Below are positions 43,859 through 52,901 of a stretch of 64,000 nucleotides of DNA, in pieces (position 1 is the stretch's first letter; each line of letters starts with the position of its first letter). Source of the DNA: Hyphomicrobiales bacterium (GTDB lineage Bacteria; Pseudomonadota; Alphaproteobacteria; Rhizobiales; Beijerinckiaceae). The position numbers and the translations under genes were made by a program. Under the pieces are notes generated by a model, which saw only the letters and a list, made by a program, of their open reading frames with translations, was not told the DNA's origin and searched no databases. The stretch covers positions 1-64,000 of the forward strand of contig JAGWTW010000006.1 in the NCBI GenBank assembly GCA_028868735.1, read 5' to 3'.

Positions 43859-44773
43859 CTAGCTTAGCCGCTTCGTTCGCGGCCTGTCGATGCTCGCTTT
43901 CGCGACGGTTGCGGCGATGGCTGCGACTGCAGCGGCGGTGCGCGAGCCGATCGATTCGACCCAGTTGGCGTCGAACACGAGATCGGGAAGCTTCGCTTCG
44001 CATCTCACGATCCGCAATTCGCCGCGTCGCAGTTCGCCGGCGACGATCGCCGGCGGAATAACGGCGACTCCGAGATTTTCGACCGTCATGCGCACGACGG
44101 TCGCGAGCGAAGCGGAGGCATGCAGCCGCGCTGGCGGCATGTGCGGGCGATTGAACAGGCTCGCAACGACGCTGTAGGGCTGCGTGTTGCGCGAGAAAGT
44201 CACGATCGGATGCTGCGCGACTTCCTCGATGCGCGCCGCTCGCTTCGGCCATTCGATCGTCGGGCTCGAAATGAAGGCGAGCGGATAGACGGCGAGCGGC
44301 AGCTTCTGCGCGTTCGGCGCGTTGAGCGGGCCGATGAGAAAGGCGAGATCCAGTTCCTGCACGCGCAGCCGCTCGCGCAGGTTCGGCGAAATGTCGACCT
44401 CGATCTCCAGAGCAAGCTGTGGAAAGCGGTCGCTGACCGCCTTCAGAAAGGGCGTGAGCCAGGTATGCACCACCGTTTCCGCGACGCCGAGCCGCAGTAC
44501 GCCGCGTGCGGTCGAAACATCGCCCACAGCCTCCAGCATTTCCGCGCGCAGGCCGAGCAGCTTTTCAGCATAGACCAGCAACTCGCGCCCGCGCGGCGTC
44601 GGCGCGATCGCACGTGTTTCGCGCGATAGCACGCGCACGCCCAATTGCGCCTCGAGCGCCGCGACGCGCTGCGAAATCGCGGGCTGGGTCGTGTTGAGCT
44701 TGGCGGCGGCGCCGCGGAACGAGCCGAGCGTCGCCACCCAGAAGAAGGTCTCGAGCTCCCTGAAATCGACCAT
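43859..44773 (-). CDS. LysR-family transcriptional regulator
   Basis: The 304-residue regulator starts MVDFRELETFFWVATLGSFRGAA with the HTH AAAKLNTTQPAISQRVAALEAQLG and continues with the type 2 periplasmic-binding fold effector domain (LRLGVAETVVHTWLTPFLKA onward). It is transcribed with the ThDP decarboxylase subunits and diverges from the DUF1445-ABC-pxp operon. A palindrome of LysR type lies in the 105-base spacer, so it probably controls both directions in response to the imported compound. Confidence 0.93.
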   Translation of the reverse strand: MVDFRELETFFWVATLGSFRGAAAKLNTTQPAISQRVAALEAQLGVRVLSRETRAIAPTPRGRELLVYAEKLLGLRAEMLEAVGDVSTARGVLRLGVAETVVHTWLTPFLKAVSDRFPQLALEIEVDISPNLRERLRVQELDLAFLIGPLNAPNAQKLPLAVYPLAFISSPTIEWPKRAARIEEVAQHPIVTFSRNTQPYSVVASLFNRPHMPPARLHASASLATVVRMTVENLGVAVIPPAIVAGELRRGELRIVRCEAKLPDLVFDANWVESIGSRTAAAVAAIAATVAKASIDRPRTKRLS

Positions 44774-44781
44774 CACTGGAC

Positions 44782-44798
44782 GATAAGCAATATTTATC
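44782..44798. promoter_or_regulatory. LysR-type operator
   Basis: GATAA-N7-TTATC (GATAAGCAATATTTATC) is a perfect inverted repeat containing a T-N11-A core, the usual LysR recognition form. It lies nine bases before the LysR start and 81 bases before the divergent DUF1445 gene. The AT-rich sequence is out of character with its surroundings. Confidence 0.8.
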
Positions 44799-44878
44799 TC
44801 ACCGCATAGAAAAAATCGATTGGACATTATCGCCGCCCACGACCGATCATTCGTCACCGCGAACGACAAGGCAGTGCG

Positions 44879-45688
44879 ATGAATCTCCACGCGCCCCGTG
44901 CAGCCTCCGACATGGCGGACGGCCAAGCCGTCCGGCTCGCCTGCCGCGCCGGACGCATTTCGGGAACGACGGCTGGTCTCGCGCCGGGCTATGTGCAAGG
45001 CAACCTCGTTATCCTGCCCAAGGACGATGCGACGGATTTCCTCCGGTTCGCGCAGGCCAATCCGAAACCCTGTCCGATCATCGGCGTCAGCGATCCCGGC
45101 GATCCGCACATTCCCGCGCTCGGCCTCGATCTGGACATCCGCACCGATCTGCCGGGCTATCGCATCTGGCGCAACGGGGAATGCGTCGCGGAGACCGGCG
45201 ACGTCGGCGCGTACTGGCGCGACGATCTCGTTTCCTTCGTGATCGGCTGCTCCTATTCGTTCGAGGAAGCGCTCGTCGAGGACGGCATCGAAATCCGGCA
45301 CATCACGGAAAACAAGAAAGTGCCGATGTTTCGCACCTCCATAGCGACGAAGCCGGCCGGCAGGTTTCATGGACCGCTCGTCGTCTCGATGCGTCCGCTG
45401 AAGCCGGCGGACGCCATCCGCGCCGTCCAGATCACTTCACGCTATCCGGCGGTGCATGGCGCGCCTGTTCACATCGGCCTGCCGGCGCAGATCGGCGTCG
45501 CCGACGTGCGGCGGCCCGACTACGGCGACGCGGTGACCGTCAACGACGACGAATTGCCGGTCTTCTGGGCGTGCGGGGTCACGCCGCAAGCGGCGCTCGT
45601 GGCTTCGAAGCCGGAATTCGCGATCACGCATTCGCCGGGGTCGATGTTGGTGACGGATCTGAAGAACAGGGGCTATGCTGTCATTTGA
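44879..45688 (+). CDS. DUF1445 / D-glutamate cyclase-type hydro-lyase
   Basis: The 269-residue cytoplasmic protein shows the DUF1445 pattern: [80 protein letters not shown] and [12 protein letters not shown]. Bacterial members are listed as putative hydro-lyases; the vertebrate relative DGLUCY converts D-glutamate to 5-oxo-D-proline. The link to 5-oxoproline fits the pxpABC genes at the other end of this operon. First gene behind the LysR operator. Confidence 0.88.
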   Translation: MNLHAPRAASDMADGQAVRLACRAGRISGTTAGLAPGYVQGNLVILPKDDATDFLRFAQANPKPCPIIGVSDPGDPHIPALGLDLDIRTDLPGYRIWRNGECVAETGDVGAYWRDDLVSFVIGCSYSFEEALVEDGIEIRHITENKKVPMFRTSIATKPAGRFHGPLVVSMRPLKPADAIRAVQITSRYPAVHGAPVHIGLPAQIGVADVRRPDYGDAVTVNDDELPVFWACGVTPQAALVASKPEFAITHSPGSMLVTDLKNRGYAVI

Positions 45689-45730
45689 AGCAGCATTCAG
45701 CTGCGCGACGTCTTATCGGGAGATGGATCA

Positions 45731-46978
45731 ATGAAGCTCAATCGTCGTGAACTGGTCGCCGCCGCCGCGGCGTTGGCCGCCAGCGTAAACCATGCTTTCG
45801 CGCAGGGCGCGGGCGAAGTGGTGATCGGCGCCGTGTTTCCGATGACCGGCTCTACCGCACAGACCGGGCTCGACGCGAAGAACGCGATCGAAACTGCGGT
45901 GGCCATCGTCAACGACAAGGTCGATCTCGATCTGCCGCTCGCGCGGACCGAGGGTCTGCCGGGCCTCGGCGGCAAGAAGCTTCGCGTCGTCTATGCCGAT
46001 CATCAGGGCGACCCGCAAAAGGGCCGCGCCGAAGCAGAGCGCCTCATCACCCAGGAGAAGGTCGCAGCGGTCATCGGCTGCTATCACAGCGCGGTCTCGG
46101 CGACGGTCAGCCAAACCTGCGAACGCTACGGCACGCCTTTCATGTGCGCGGATTCGTCGTCGCCGAGCCTCAACCAGCGCGGCCTCAAGTTCTTCTTCCG
46201 CGCGTCGCCGCACGACGAGATGTTTTCGAAAGCGATGTTCGACCTTCTCGATTCCCTGCGCAAGAAGGGCAACAAGATCGAGACGCTCGCGCTGTTCCAC
46301 GAGGATACGATCTTCGGCACCGATTCCGCCAATGCGCAGACAAAGCTCGCGGCCGAGCGCGGCTACAAGATCGTCTCGGACGTCAAATACCGCGCGAATT
46401 CGCCGTCGCTGACGGCGGAGGTGCAGCAATTGAAGTCCGGCGCCGCAGATGTTCTGATGCCCTCGTCCTACACGACGGACGGGATCCTGCTCGTGCGCAC
46501 GATGAACGAACTCGGCTACAAGCCGAAAGCGATCGTTGCGCAAGCGGCCGGCTTTTCTGAACAGGCGCTCTACGAGGCGGTCGGCGATCTCCTCCAGGGC
46601 GCAGTCACGCGCGGGTCGTTTTCGCTGGATCTCGCGCAGAAGCGACCGATGGTCGGCAAGGTCAACGACATGTTCAAGGCGCGGGCAGGCAAGGACATCA
46701 ACGACAACACCTCGCGCGAGTTCATGGCGCTGATAGTGCTCGCCGACGGCATCAATCGTGCGAAATCGACGGAAGGCGAAGCGATCCGCGCGGCGCTGAC
46801 GGCGACCGATATTCCCGGCGACCATACGATCATGCCCTGGAAGCGCGTGAAATTCGACGCCACCGGTCAGAACAACGATTGCGATCCGGTTCTGCTGCAA
46901 TATGTCGGCAAGAAATTCGTCACGATTTTCCCGGAGCAGGCGGCGATCGCAGAGCCGATCTGGCCGATGAAATCCTGA
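45731..46978 (+). CDS. branched-chain-type ABC transporter binding protein
   Basis: The 415-residue periplasmic protein has an N-terminal signal with NRRELVAAAAALAASV (a possible Tat signal) and cleavage near AFAQG. The mature part VVIGAVFPMTGSTAQTGLDA and VVYADHQGDPQKGRAEAERLI are typical of the LivJ/urea-type family (type 1 periplasmic fold). It captures the ligand for the permeases that follow. An amide, acidic amino acid or 5-oxoproline is suggested by the operon, not by sequence. It lies 42 bases after the DUF1445 gene. Confidence 0.92.
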   Translation: MKLNRRELVAAAAALAASVNHAFAQGAGEVVIGAVFPMTGSTAQTGLDAKNAIETAVAIVNDKVDLDLPLARTEGLPGLGGKKLRVVYADHQGDPQKGRAEAERLITQEKVAAVIGCYHSAVSATVSQTCERYGTPFMCADSSSPSLNQRGLKFFFRASPHDEMFSKAMFDLLDSLRKKGNKIETLALFHEDTIFGTDSANAQTKLAAERGYKIVSDVKYRANSPSLTAEVQQLKSGAADVLMPSSYTTDGILLVRTMNELGYKPKAIVAQAAGFSEQALYEAVGDLLQGAVTRGSFSLDLAQKRPMVGKVNDMFKARAGKDINDNTSREFMALIVLADGINRAKSTEGEAIRAALTATDIPGDHTIMPWKRVKFDATGQNNDCDPVLLQYVGKKFVTIFPEQAAIAEPIWPMKS

Positions 46979-47000
46979 AGCCGCCGGGCGGAGCGCCGAC

Positions 47001-47879
47001 ATGACCACGCAGGCCGTTGCGCAATCGCTGGCGAGCGGCCTGCTGATGGGGCTCATCTACGGCCTCGTCGCCGCTGGCCTCGCCTTGATCTTCGGGCTGA
47101 TGGACGTCGTCAATTTCGCTCACGGCGAGTTTCTGATGACGGCGATGTATGCGGCGTTCGGACTCTATGTCGCCTTCGCGCTCGATCCGCTCGCGTCGGC
47201 GCCCTTCGTCGCGGCGGCGATGTTCGTGTTCGGGGCGATCGTCTATCTCGGCGTCGTGCGCTATGCGATGTCGGCTTCGGCGAACGCAGGCATGGTGCAG
47301 ATTTTCGCGACTTTCGGCCTCGGCATCGTGATGCGCGGCCTCGCGCAGCTTCTCTTCACGCCGGATTATCGCTCGATCCCGCATTCCTGGCTCGGCGGCA
47401 AGACGGTGCAGGTGGCCGGCATCTTTCTGCCGGCGCCGCAACTGGCCGGCGCGCTCGTCTCGCTCGCTGCGTTTGGCGCGCTCTGGCTCGTCATCAACCG
47501 AACCGATTTCGGCCGCGCGCTCGAGGCGACGCGCGAGGACGCGGGCGCCGTCGCGCTGGTCGGCATCGACCGCAAACGTATATTCGCGCTCGGCTGGGGG
47601 CTCGGCGCCGCGCTGGTCGGCCTCGCCGGCGCCGTGCTCGCCATGTTCTTCTACATCTATCCGGACGTCGGCGCGTCGTTTTCGCTCATCGCCTATGTGA
47701 CGGTCGCACTCGGGGGCTTCGGCAGCGTCTTCGGCGCGTTCGCGGCCGGGATCCTGGTCGGCCTCGTCGAAGCGGCCACGGCTTTGGCGCTGCCGCCGTC
47801 TCTCAAATATGTCGGTATCTACGCGCTCTACCTGATCGTCGTGGTCGTGCGGCCGCGCGGCCTCTTCGGGTCGCTTTGA
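47001..47879 (+). CDS. branched-chain-type ABC transporter permease (LivH)
   Basis: The 292-residue inner-membrane permease has about eight spans and the LivH signature GLIYGLVAAGLALIFGLMDVVNFAHGEFLM near residue 15. VTVALGGFGSVFGAFAAGILVG near the C-terminus is the ATPase-contact loop. It starts 22 bases after the binding protein and is followed by livM after one base. Confidence 0.93.
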   Translation: MTTQAVAQSLASGLLMGLIYGLVAAGLALIFGLMDVVNFAHGEFLMTAMYAAFGLYVAFALDPLASAPFVAAAMFVFGAIVYLGVVRYAMSASANAGMVQIFATFGLGIVMRGLAQLLFTPDYRSIPHSWLGGKTVQVAGIFLPAPQLAGALVSLAAFGALWLVINRTDFGRALEATREDAGAVALVGIDRKRIFALGWGLGAALVGLAGAVLAMFFYIYPDVGASFSLIAYVTVALGGFGSVFGAFAAGILVGLVEAATALALPPSLKYVGIYALYLIVVVVRPRGLFGSL

Positions 47880-47880
47880 C

Positions 47881-48867
47881 ATGCAGGACGCCGACCCCCG
47901 TCTGAACGCGCGGCGCAACAATCTTGTCATCGCCTGCGTTTGCGTCGCGCTCATCGCCTGCCTGCCGCTCGTCGTGAAAGACGTCTACGCGCAGAACGTG
48001 CTGGTGCTCACGCTGATGTATGCGGCGCTGTCGCAAAGCTGGAACATATTGTCCGGATATTGCGGCCAGATATCGCTGGGGCACGCGCTCTATTTCGGCG
48101 CCGGCGCCTATGTGACGGAATTGCTGTTCACGAAATTCGGCGTCGCGCCGTGGTTCGGCATGGCGGCGGGCGGCCTCGTCGCGGCGACCATCGCGGCGGC
48201 GGTCGGCTATCCCTGCTTCCGGTTGAAAGGCCATTATTTCGTCATCGCCACGATTGTCATCGCGGAGGCCGGCTATCTTCTGATGCTCAATTGGGATTAC
48301 GCCGGCGCGGCCATGGGCATAGACGTGCCGGTACGCGGGGACAGCTGGGCGAAGTTCCAGTTCCTGCGGTCGAAATTGCCATACTTCTATTTCGCGCTCG
48401 CATTCGCCTTCGTCGCGTGGCTGGTAACCTGGATGATTGAGGAATCGCGCTGGGGCTATTGGTGGCGCGCGGTGAAGGACAATGCGGAGGCCGCCGAAAG
48501 CCTCGGCGTCGAGGTGTTCCGTTCGAAGATGGCGGCTGCTGCGCTGTCGGCGTTTCTGACTGCAATCGGCGGCGGATTCTATGCGCAATTCGTGTCCTAT
48601 ATCGATCCGGAAAGCGTGATGAGCTTTCAATTTTCGCTGCTGATGGCGCTGCCGGCCGTGCTCGGCGGAATCGGCACGTTGTGGGGGCCGGCGGTCGGCG
48701 CGGCGATTCTCATCCCGCTGACCGAGCTCACGCGTTCGTTCGCCGGCGGGTCGGGCAAGGGGTTCGACCTCATCATCTATGGCCTTCTCGTCATGGGCAT
48801 CGCGCTCGGCCGCCCGGAAGGGATCGTCGGCGCGCTTTCCCGGCGCATGCGCAGGAGCGCGGCGTGA
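47881..48867 (+). CDS. branched-chain-type ABC transporter permease (LivM)
   Basis: The 328-residue second permease has the LivM pattern YAALSQSWNILSGYCGQISLGHALYFGAGAY and a later PAVLGGIGTLWGPAVGAAILIPL contact loop. About nine spans are visible. It completes the membrane channel with the LivH-type gene. Its stop overlaps the GTG start of the next ATPase. Confidence 0.93.
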   Translation: MQDADPRLNARRNNLVIACVCVALIACLPLVVKDVYAQNVLVLTLMYAALSQSWNILSGYCGQISLGHALYFGAGAYVTELLFTKFGVAPWFGMAAGGLVAATIAAAVGYPCFRLKGHYFVIATIVIAEAGYLLMLNWDYAGAAMGIDVPVRGDSWAKFQFLRSKLPYFYFALAFAFVAWLVTWMIEESRWGYWWRAVKDNAEAAESLGVEVFRSKMAAAALSAFLTAIGGGFYAQFVSYIDPESVMSFQFSLLMALPAVLGGIGTLWGPAVGAAILIPLTELTRSFAGGSGKGFDLIIYGLLVMGIALGRPEGIVGALSRRMRRSAA

Positions 48868-49601
48868 GCGAGAGCCTTCTCGACGTGCGCGGCGTGACGC
48901 AGAGGTTCGGCGGGCTCGTCGCCAACGCCGACGTTTCGATGCAAGTGCGCAAGGGCGAGATCGTCGGGCTGATCGGTCCGAACGGCGCCGGCAAGTCGAC
49001 GCTGTTCAACGCCATCGCCGGCGTGCGGAAGCCGACGGAAGGCAGCATTTATTTCGAAGGGCGCGACGTGACGGACCTCGGCGCGCCGCAACGTTGTGCG
49101 CTCGGCGTCGCCCGTACATTCCAGGTCGTGAAGAGCTTCGAGACGATGCGCGTGGTGGAGAACGTCATGGTCGGCGCTTTCGTGCGCACCGCATCGGCGG
49201 CTGTTGCGCGCGAAAAAGCGAGAGCGACGCTCGATTTCGTCGGCCTGCGCGGGCGCGAAAACGCCATGGCCGGCGAACTGACGCCGCCGGAAAAGCGGCG
49301 GCTCGAAGTCGCCCGCGCGCTGGCGACGGAACCGAAGCTCGTGCTGCTCGATGAGGCGATGACGGGTCTGACGCCGGCGGAGGCCCGGCAGGGCGTCGAT
49401 CTGGTGCGCGCGATCCGCGACAGGGGCATGACGGTTGTGATGGTCGAGCACGTCATGGAGATCGTCATGCCGCTCATCGATCGCGCAGTCGTGCTGGATC
49501 TCGGCCGCGTCATCGCTGAAGGACCGCCAAAGGAGATCGTGCGCGACGAGCGTGTCATCACCGCCTATCTCGGGGAGCGTCACCGTGCTCGCAGTGCGTG
49601 A
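48864..49601 (+). CDS. branched-chain-type ABC transporter ATPase (LivG)
   Basis: The 245-residue ATPase has Walker A GPNGAGKST, the family's long insertion before the signature, ELTPPEKRRLEVARALATEP in the signature region (a departure from the usual LSYGxQR; the Gly is missing) and Walker B LVLLDEAMTGLTP. It powers the importer with the LivF-type partner. The GTG start overlaps livM (GTGA). Confidence 0.92.
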   Translation: MSESLLDVRGVTQRFGGLVANADVSMQVRKGEIVGLIGPNGAGKSTLFNAIAGVRKPTEGSIYFEGRDVTDLGAPQRCALGVARTFQVVKSFETMRVVENVMVGAFVRTASAAVAREKARATLDFVGLRGRENAMAGELTPPEKRRLEVARALATEPKLVLLDEAMTGLTPAEARQGVDLVRAIRDRGMTVVMVEHVMEIVMPLIDRAVVLDLGRVIAEGPPKEIVRDERVITAYLGERHRARSA

Positions 49602-50289
49602 CCTCTCGACCGCCTATGGCGGTCTGATCGCGTTGTCGCAGGCGACGATCGACGTGGGCGAGGGCGAGATCGTCTGCGTCGCCGGCGCGAACGGGGCCGG
49701 CAAATCGACGTTGCTCAAGACGATTGCGGGCATGGAGCGGCCGAGCGCCGGGTCGGTCGAATTTCGCGGCCAACGGATCGATCGGCTCGCGCCGCATCTC
49801 GTCACGCAGCGTGGCGTGGCCTACGTGCCAGAGAACCGACGGCTGTTTCCAAGGTTGTCGGTCGAGGACAACCTGCGGCTCGGTTCCTATCTGTTCCGCG
49901 GCAAGGCCGACCGCGAGGCGCCGCGCGATCTTGCGCTGCAATTGTTTCCGCGCCTCGGCGAGCGGCTGAAGCAGCGCGCGGAAACCCTGTCCGGCGGCGA
50001 ACAGCAGATGCTCGCAATCGCGCGCGCGCTGATGACGCGGCCGAAGCTCCTGATGCTCGACGAACCCTCGCAGGGCATCATGCCGAAGCTGGTCGACGAG
50101 ATATTCGCGTCCGTCTCGGCGATCCGCGACAGGGGCGTGACGGTGCTCATTGTCGAGCAGCGCCTGACCGAATGCCTCGAGATCGCCGACCGCGCTTACG
50201 TGTTGCAGACCGGCCGCGTGACCATGAGCGGGAGCGCAGCCGAGATCAGCGGGAATGCCGAAGTGCGCAAGGCGTATCTGGGGCTGTAG
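49585..50289 (+). CDS. branched-chain-type ABC transporter ATPase (LivF)
   Basis: The 234-residue second ATPase has Walker A GANGAGKST, the LivF phrase VAYVPENRRLFPRLSVEDNL, the signature LSGGEQQMLAIARAL and Walker B LLMLDEPSQGI. GTG at 49585 is chosen because GGGGAG precedes it and the protein then begins directly with VLAVRDLSTAYGG; it overlaps livG by 17 bases. It ends 49 bases before pxpA. Confidence 0.93.
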   Translation: MLAVRDLSTAYGGLIALSQATIDVGEGEIVCVAGANGAGKSTLLKTIAGMERPSAGSVEFRGQRIDRLAPHLVTQRGVAYVPENRRLFPRLSVEDNLRLGSYLFRGKADREAPRDLALQLFPRLGERLKQRAETLSGGEQQMLAIARALMTRPKLLMLDEPSQGIMPKLVDEIFASVSAIRDRGVTVLIVEQRLTECLEIADRAYVLQTGRVTMSGSAAEISGNAEVRKAYLGL

Positions 50290-50338
50290 TATCGATCAGG
50301 CCGCGATACACGTGGCGCGCGGACCAAGAGGTGAGATC

Positions 50339-51103
50339 ATGCCGGGCGTCGATCTGAATTCCGACATAGCCGAGGGCTTCGGCGCCTATACCTGCGGCGA
50401 CGACGAGGCGATGCTCGACATCGTGACGTCCGCCAACGTCGCCTGCGGTTTCCATGCGGGCGATCCGGAGATCATGGCGCGCACGTTCGAGGCTGCGAAG
50501 CGGCGCGGCGTCGCTTGCGGCGCGCATCCCGGCTTTCCGGATCTCTGGGGTTTCGGGCGCAGGCGCATTCCCTTCTCGACGGGCGAGATCGAGCGGCTCG
50601 TCGCCTACCAGATCGGCGCCGCGCAGGCGCTTGCCGCCTATGCGGGCACGAAGATCACGTACGTCAAATGTCATGGCGCGCTCGGCAATCTCTGCGAGGT
50701 CGACAAGCCGGCGGCCGAAGCGGTGGGGCGCGCCATCAAGGCGGTCGATCCGAAGCTCGTCTGGCTGACGATCGCGGCCGGCGAGCAGGTGCGCGCCGCC
50801 GAGACGACGGGCCTGCGGGGCGTCGCCGAAATATTCGCGGACCGCGGATATACCGACGAGGGAAACCTCATTCCGCGGGGAAAGCCCGGCGCCATGATCC
50901 TCGATCCGGACGCAGCGGCCGAACGTGTCGTCGCCATGGTCAAGGCGGGCGCGATCATCACGGCGAGCGGCAAGCAGGTTCCGACAGCGATCGGCTCGGT
51001 TTGCGTACACGGCGATTCCGCGCATGCGGTCGAAAGCGCGCGCCGCGTCCGCGCGCGCCTCGAGAAGGCCGGCGTCGACGTGCGCGCATTCGCGCCGGCG
51101 TGA
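50339..51103 (+). CDS. pxpA: 5-oxoprolinase subunit A (LamB/YcsF family)
   Basis: This 254-residue subunit of the ATP-dependent 5-oxoprolinase hydrolyses 5-oxo-L-proline to L-glutamate with PxpB and PxpC. The start VDLNSDIAEGFGAY, then ANVACGFHAGDPEIM, GAHPGFPDLWGFGRR, KCHGALGN and FADRGYTDEGNLIPRG are the family's conserved blocks, including acidic and His residues of the active site. AAGAGGTGAG precedes the ATG. The order pxpA-pxpB-pxpC is conserved in bacteria. Confidence 0.93.
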   Translation: MPGVDLNSDIAEGFGAYTCGDDEAMLDIVTSANVACGFHAGDPEIMARTFEAAKRRGVACGAHPGFPDLWGFGRRRIPFSTGEIERLVAYQIGAAQALAAYAGTKITYVKCHGALGNLCEVDKPAAEAVGRAIKAVDPKLVWLTIAAGEQVRAAETTGLRGVAEIFADRGYTDEGNLIPRGKPGAMILDPDAAAERVVAMVKAGAIITASGKQVPTAIGSVCVHGDSAHAVESARRVRARLEKAGVDVRAFAPA

Positions 51104-51107
51104 GGCG

Positions 51108-51839
51108 ATGACGCAACAGAACGAATACCGGCTGCTGGACGCAGGCGAGCGAGCGCTCGTCGTCGAATTCGGCTCTACCGTCGATCCCGCGATCAACGGC
51201 AAGGTGCTTGCGCTCGACGCCGCGTTGAGTGCGTCTCGGGTCGAGGGCGTACGCGAATGCGTGCCGACCTACCGCTCTCTGATGATCCACTATGATCCGC
51301 TCGTCATTTCGCGACATGCGCTCGCCGAGAGAGTTTCGGCGATCGAGAATGCGCATTTGCCATCCCCTAAGCCCGGCGCGCGCTGGACTTTGCCGTGCTG
51401 TTACGATCCGTCGATTGCGGAAGACATCGGCCAGGTCCAGGACCTCACCGGCCTCGGCCACGACCGCATCGTCGCGCTGCATTCGGGCGCGACGTATCGC
51501 GTCTACATGTATGGCTTTGCGCCGGGCTATTGCTATCTCGGCGGCCTGCCGAAGGAGCTCGCCGTCTCGCGCCGCTCGACCATCCGGCCGCCGACGCCCG
51601 AGAACGTGGTGCTGATCGGCGGCGGCCTGTCGCTTGTCGCCACGATCTCCATGCCGACGGGATGGTATGTCGTCGGCCGCACGGCGGAACGCATGTATGC
51701 GCCGGAGCGGGCGCGTCCTTTCCTCGTCGACGTCGGCGATGAAATGCTGTTCGAACCGGTCGACCTCGCGACGTTCGCGACGCTCGACGCGCGCGCCGCC
51801 GCGGGCGAAACGGTCGCCCGCCGCGAGGCGCTGTCGTGA
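51108..51839 (+). CDS. pxpB: 5-oxoprolinase subunit B
   Basis: The 243-residue protein is the KipI/PxpB-type cyclophilin-like subunit: GERALVVEFG near the start, PTYRSLMIHYDP, LPCCYDPSIAEDI and MYGFAPGYCYLGGLPKEL. The FAPGFxYLGG-type block is diagnostic. It binds PxpC and contributes to the ATP-dependent ring opening. Four bases separate it from pxpA and it overlaps pxpC by four. Confidence 0.92.
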   Translation: MTQQNEYRLLDAGERALVVEFGSTVDPAINGKVLALDAALSASRVEGVRECVPTYRSLMIHYDPLVISRHALAERVSAIENAHLPSPKPGARWTLPCCYDPSIAEDIGQVQDLTGLGHDRIVALHSGATYRVYMYGFAPGYCYLGGLPKELAVSRRSTIRPPTPENVVLIGGGLSLVATISMPTGWYVVGRTAERMYAPERARPFLVDVGDEMLFEPVDLATFATLDARAAAGETVARREALS

Positions 51840-52831
51840 GCGCGGCGTTACGGATCGTCCATGCCGGACCTGGCGTCTCGCTGCAGGACGCCGGGCGCTG
51901 GGGCTATCTGCGCTACGGCGTGACTGCCGCCGGCCCGATGGATGTGCTCGCGCACGAGGCCGCCAATTGCGCGGCCGGCGCGCCTCCGGATGCGGCGGCG
52001 ATCGAAATATCTGTCGGCGGGCTCGAGCTGGTCGCCGAAGACGCTTCGATCGGTTGCGCGATCGTCGGCGGCGGCTTTCGCGTCGCGCTGGATGGCGCGG
52101 CCCTGCCGTCCGATTGCATGGCGACGCTGGCGCCGGGCCAGCGTCTGTCGATCCGCGCGGGCGGGTCGGGGTCATGGGCCTATCTCGCGCCGTTCGCGCG
52201 CGTCGAGCGGACGCCGATCCTCGGCTCGCTCTCGATGCACGCGCGCTCCGGCATGGGAGGTGCGGGGCTCCTTGCCGGCGAAGCGCTCGCGCTCGCCGAT
52301 CTGTGGGAGGGGCCTGCCACGCCGCGCGCGCTCGCGCCGGTCCGGCCGGCAGGGTCCGCACCCCTGCGCATCGTCGCGGGGCCGCAGAGCGATTATTTCG
52401 ACGCCGACAATTTCGCTCGTTTTCTCGAGGGGCCCTGGCGCGTCTCCCCGCGCAGCGACCGCATGGCCTATGCTCTGGAAGGGCCGAAGATCGGCCATTC
52501 CAAGGGTTTCAATATCGTTTCAGACGGCATCGCCTTCGGGGCGATCCAGATACCCGGAGACGGGCAACCCTTCGTTCAGATGGCGGACCGGGCGCCGACC
52601 GGCGGTTATCCCAAAATCGGCACGGTGATAGCCGCCGATCTCGGCCGCCTCGCGCAGATGCGGCCGGGCGATGCTCTGCATTTTTCCGCGGTCTCGGTCG
52701 AGGAGGCGGTCGCAGCGTGGAAGGCTGCGCGCCAAGCCATGGCCGTCGCCATGGCGCAGGACGCCGATTTGAAGCCGGAAAGCCTGCTTGCGCTCAACCT
52801 CATAGGCGGGGTCATCTTCGCTGAGGAATAA
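51836..52831 (+). CDS. pxpC: 5-oxoprolinase subunit C (biotin-dependent carboxylase-like)
   Basis: The 331-residue protein is the AHS2/KipA-type subunit: VHAGPGVSLQDAGRWGYLRYGVTAAGPMD at the start, then RIVAGPQSDYF, SDRMAYALEGPKI and the final block GQPFVQMADRAPTGGYPKIGTV. This family also occurs in urea amidolyase and is often named biotin-dependent carboxyltransferase, but without a biotin carrier and next to pxpA/pxpB 5-oxoprolinase is the best reading. It is the last gene of the nine-gene operon that begins at 44879. Confidence 0.92.
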   Translation: MSAALRIVHAGPGVSLQDAGRWGYLRYGVTAAGPMDVLAHEAANCAAGAPPDAAAIEISVGGLELVAEDASIGCAIVGGGFRVALDGAALPSDCMATLAPGQRLSIRAGGSGSWAYLAPFARVERTPILGSLSMHARSGMGGAGLLAGEALALADLWEGPATPRALAPVRPAGSAPLRIVAGPQSDYFDADNFARFLEGPWRVSPRSDRMAYALEGPKIGHSKGFNIVSDGIAFGAIQIPGDGQPFVQMADRAPTGGYPKIGTVIAADLGRLAQMRPGDALHFSAVSVEEAVAAWKAARQAMAVAMAQDADLKPESLLALNLIGGVIFAEE

Positions 52832-52901
52832 AGCTGCGTTAACAGCGCGTTAACCATGTGTGGCGAATGTGGCCCGAGCAATTCAACGAGCGCAGGACGC
52901 C

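Noticed and set aside
52840-52860. Repeated GCGTTAAC words before the coiled-coil gene, considered as an operator
   Set aside because: Only two short overlapping copies occur and there is no dyad of operator size. Chance is sufficient.
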